Source: Alcaligenaceae bacterium (GTDB lineage Bacteria > Pseudomonadota > Gammaproteobacteria > Burkholderiales > Burkholderiaceae). Taken from it: a stretch of 6,913 nt of DNA. Below, piece after piece: positions 5,102-6,913 of this stretch (position 1 is its first letter; each line of letters begins with the position of its first letter). Position numbers and translations under genes: made by a program. The notes beneath the pieces are model-generated. The model was not told the DNA's origin. It worked only from the letters and a program-made list of their open reading frames with translations, and made no database searches. The stretch is taken from assembly GCA_947445495.1 (NCBI GenBank), contig CANFEI010000059.1, positions 1 through 6,913 of the forward strand. Reading direction: 5' to 3'.

Positions 5102-6913
5102 ATAATCGTCAAGCCCTACCTGCCCTAACGCTTGGAGCGCTGGGTGTCGTATTTGGCGACATCGGAACCAGTCCCCTTTACGCACTCAAAGAAATTTTTA
5201 ATGGTCGACACCCCGTGCCGGTCACGCCAGACAACGTGATGGGTATGCTGTCCATTGTGTTTTGGTCCATTATGTTGGTTGTGTCCGTTCAATATGTAAC
5301 GGTCATCATGCGCGCTGACAACAAAGGTGAAGGCGGGTCTCTTTCGCTGCTTGCGATGATGACGGAGCGCACGAAGGCCTTAGGCTTGACTGGTATTGTG
5401 ACGATGCTCGGTGTATTTGCTGCTGGTCTGTTTTTTGGCGATAGCATGATCACGCCTGCGATCTCAGTTCTCTCTGCAGTTGAAGGCCTCGAAATCGTCA
5501 CGCCGAGGCTCACCCCTTTCGTCATGCCAATCGCCGTCATCATTTTGACTGCATTGTTTCTGATTCAAAAACACGGAACGTCCTTTATCGGAATGTTTTT
5601 CGGGCCGATTATGGTGCTGTGGTTTTCGGTGCTCGGTCTGCTAGGGATCATGCATATTGCCCATGACCCACAAATTTTGTTCGCGTTAAATCCTTATTAC
5701 GCCTTTAAGTTTGCGATCGCCTACCCTGTATTAACCTTTTTTTCGTTATCCGCAGTTGTGCTAACTGTTACGGGTGGAGAGGCGCTCTATACAGACATGG
5801 GGCACTTTGGTCGCCGCCCCATTCGTTGGGCTTGGTTTGGGTTCGTACTCCCTGCGCTGGTGTTGAACTACTTTGGGCAAGGAGCTTTATTGTTGGCAGA
5901 TCAAAGCGCCATCGATAATCCATTCTATAAAATGTCGCCTGACTGGGCGTTGATACCCATGGTGATCCTGTCAACATTGGCAGCAGTGATTGCCTCACAG
6001 GCTGTGATCTCGGGCGCATTTTCAATTTCACGCCAAGCGATACAGATGGGCCTGTTACCCCGAATGTTAATTGTGCATACCTCGGGCGAGGAAAAAGGAC
6101 AAATCTATGTGCCTTTCACTAACTGGATGCTGTTTTTCTGTGTGATTGCACTCGTCCTTGGCTTTAAGACTTCGTCAAACCTAGCAGCCGTATACGGCAT
6201 TGCAGTGACGGGAACTATGCTAATCGACACTATTTTGATCGTATTTGTGATGCGACTTATTTGGGACTGGTCGTGGTTAAAGACATCAATAATTGGCGGC
6301 TTTCTGCTTATTGTCGGTTCTGCATTTTTTTTCGCCAATGCAATCAAAATTCCAGAGGGTGGATGGTTCCCCATCGGTATTGGCCTGATTACTTTTGTCG
6401 TTCTGACGACCTGGCTGAGAGGGCGCAAAGTGCTTGGCGCTGAAATGGCGAAGCAAAGCATGCCGATGGATCTATTTATACAAGCGATCGATGATGTACA
6501 CCGTGTGCGCGGTACCGCTATTTTTATGACGAGCTCATCTAGCGGCGTACCCACCGCCCTACTCCATAACCTGAAACATAATCAGATATTGCATGAGCGC
6601 GTCGTGTTGATGACCGTGAACACTGCAGACACACCCTTCGTTAAAGCTGATCAGCGTGTAACGTTCGAAGATCTTGGCAAAGGATTTAGCCGAATTGTGG
6701 TTCGTTATGGGTTTATGGAGAATCCAGATGTCCCACGTGCATTGACGTTGTGTGAGAAACAATTCAGTCAAACCTTCAACATGATGTCCACCACGTTTTA
6801 TTTGTCTCGAGAGACTGTGGTTCCCTCTGGCAAACGAAGTGTCTGGGCCTTGCGCGCACAGCTCTTTCGCCTGATGTCTAGGAACGCAACCAGTGCCACC
6901 GACTTTTTTAAGA
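5098..6913 (+). CDS. kup: Low-affinity K+:H+ symporter Kup, 3' end cut off by the window edge
   Basis: Kup (Trk-D, KUP/HAK/KT family) imports potassium with protons through the inner membrane. The frame gives 605 residues. E. coli Kup has 622, and the sequence ends at TDFFK, so about 15-20 residues are missing. Family signatures are GDIGTSPLY (20-28), [10 protein letters not shown] (71-80), [19 protein letters not shown] (114-132), [14 protein letters not shown] (225-238), [12 protein letters not shown] (255-266), [16 protein letters not shown] (359-374) and [15 protein letters not shown] (488-502). About twelve hydrophobic segments occupy residues 8-440, followed by the soluble C-terminal domain. 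The residues matching E. coli D23 and E229 are D21 and E228; the E116 position is D115, a substitution I recall in other Kup proteins. The ATG at 5098 is the only reasonable start: an in-frame stop lies at 5080-5082. It is downstream of puuE and probably shares its transcript. Confidence 0.97.
   Translation, partial: MNNRQALPALTLGALGVVFGDIGTSPLYALKEIFNGRHPVPVTPDNVMGMLSIVFWSIMLVVSVQYVTVIMRADNKGEGGSLSLLAMMTERTKALGLTGIVTMLGVFAAGLFFGDSMITPAISVLSAVEGLEIVTPRLTPFVMPIAVIILTALFLIQKHGTSFIGMFFGPIMVLWFSVLGLLGIMHIAHDPQILFALNPYYAFKFAIAYPVLTFFSLSAVVLTVTGGEALYTDMGHFGRRPIRWAWFGFVLPALVLNYFGQGALLLADQSAIDNPFYKMSPDWALIPMVILSTLAAVIASQAVISGAFSISRQAIQMGLLPRMLIVHTSGEEKGQIYVPFTNWMLFFCVIALVLGFKTSSNLAAVYGIAVTGTMLIDTILIVFVMRLIWDWSWLKTSIIGGFLLIVGSAFFFANAIKIPEGGWFPIGIGLITFVVLTTWLRGRKVLGAEMAKQSMPMDLFIQAIDDVHRVRGTAIFMTSSSSGVPTALLHNLKHNQILHERVVLMTVNTADTPFVKADQRVTFEDLGKGFSRIVVRYGFMENPDVPRALTLCEKQFSQTFNMMSTTFYLSRETVVPSGKRSVWALRAQLFRLMSRNATSATDFFK

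Noticed and set aside
6105..6554. 149-codon minus-strand open frame
   Set aside because: It is antisense to the conserved 3' part of kup, and its composition is what results from reading membrane-protein codons backwards.

Overview
The window looks like chromosomal DNA from a proteobacterium, most likely a gammaproteobacterium. The Kup protein follows the enterobacterial/pseudomonad pattern closely. The allantoinase is of the PuuE type, and the left half carries two genes of the srfABC family known from Salmonella and relatives. Coding is dense. I see no tRNA, rRNA, CRISPR array, insertion sequence or phage signature. The species cannot be named from this sequence.

Left half (1-3823, minus strand): a two-gene operon read right to left. 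The upstream gene (3823-2366) encodes a single-pass membrane protein resembling SrfA. It has a cytosolic-looking N-terminal domain, an almost pure leucine membrane helix, a Thr/Pro/Gly-rich linker and a four-cysteine C-terminal domain. After 14 bases comes srfB (2351 to beyond position 1), a large actin/Hsp70-like (ASKHA-fold) ATPase of which the first 783 residues are present. In known srfABC loci srfC follows, so it is expected just beyond the left edge. Both genes have good Shine-Dalgarno sequences.

Centre (3824-4112): a 289-base divergent intergenic region. It should hold the promoters of both the srf operon and the rightward puuE-kup pair, but I see only weak promoter-like matches and some short repeats.

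Right half (4113-6913, plus strand): puuE, a complete cofactor-independent allantoinase of the polysaccharide-deacetylase fold that opens the allantoin ring in purine breakdown. It is followed 46 bases later by kup, a proton-coupled potassium transporter that runs off the right edge about 15-20 residues short of its end. The gap between them contains a 16-codon reading frame whose start overlaps the puuE stop and whose stop overlaps the kup start, suggesting possible translational coupling.

No common pathway obviously links the two halves. The srf genes probably form one multi-protein membrane-associated NTPase machine of poorly known function, and this is the most interesting part of the window. 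PuuE and Kup are ordinary metabolic and transport genes that appear co-transcribed.
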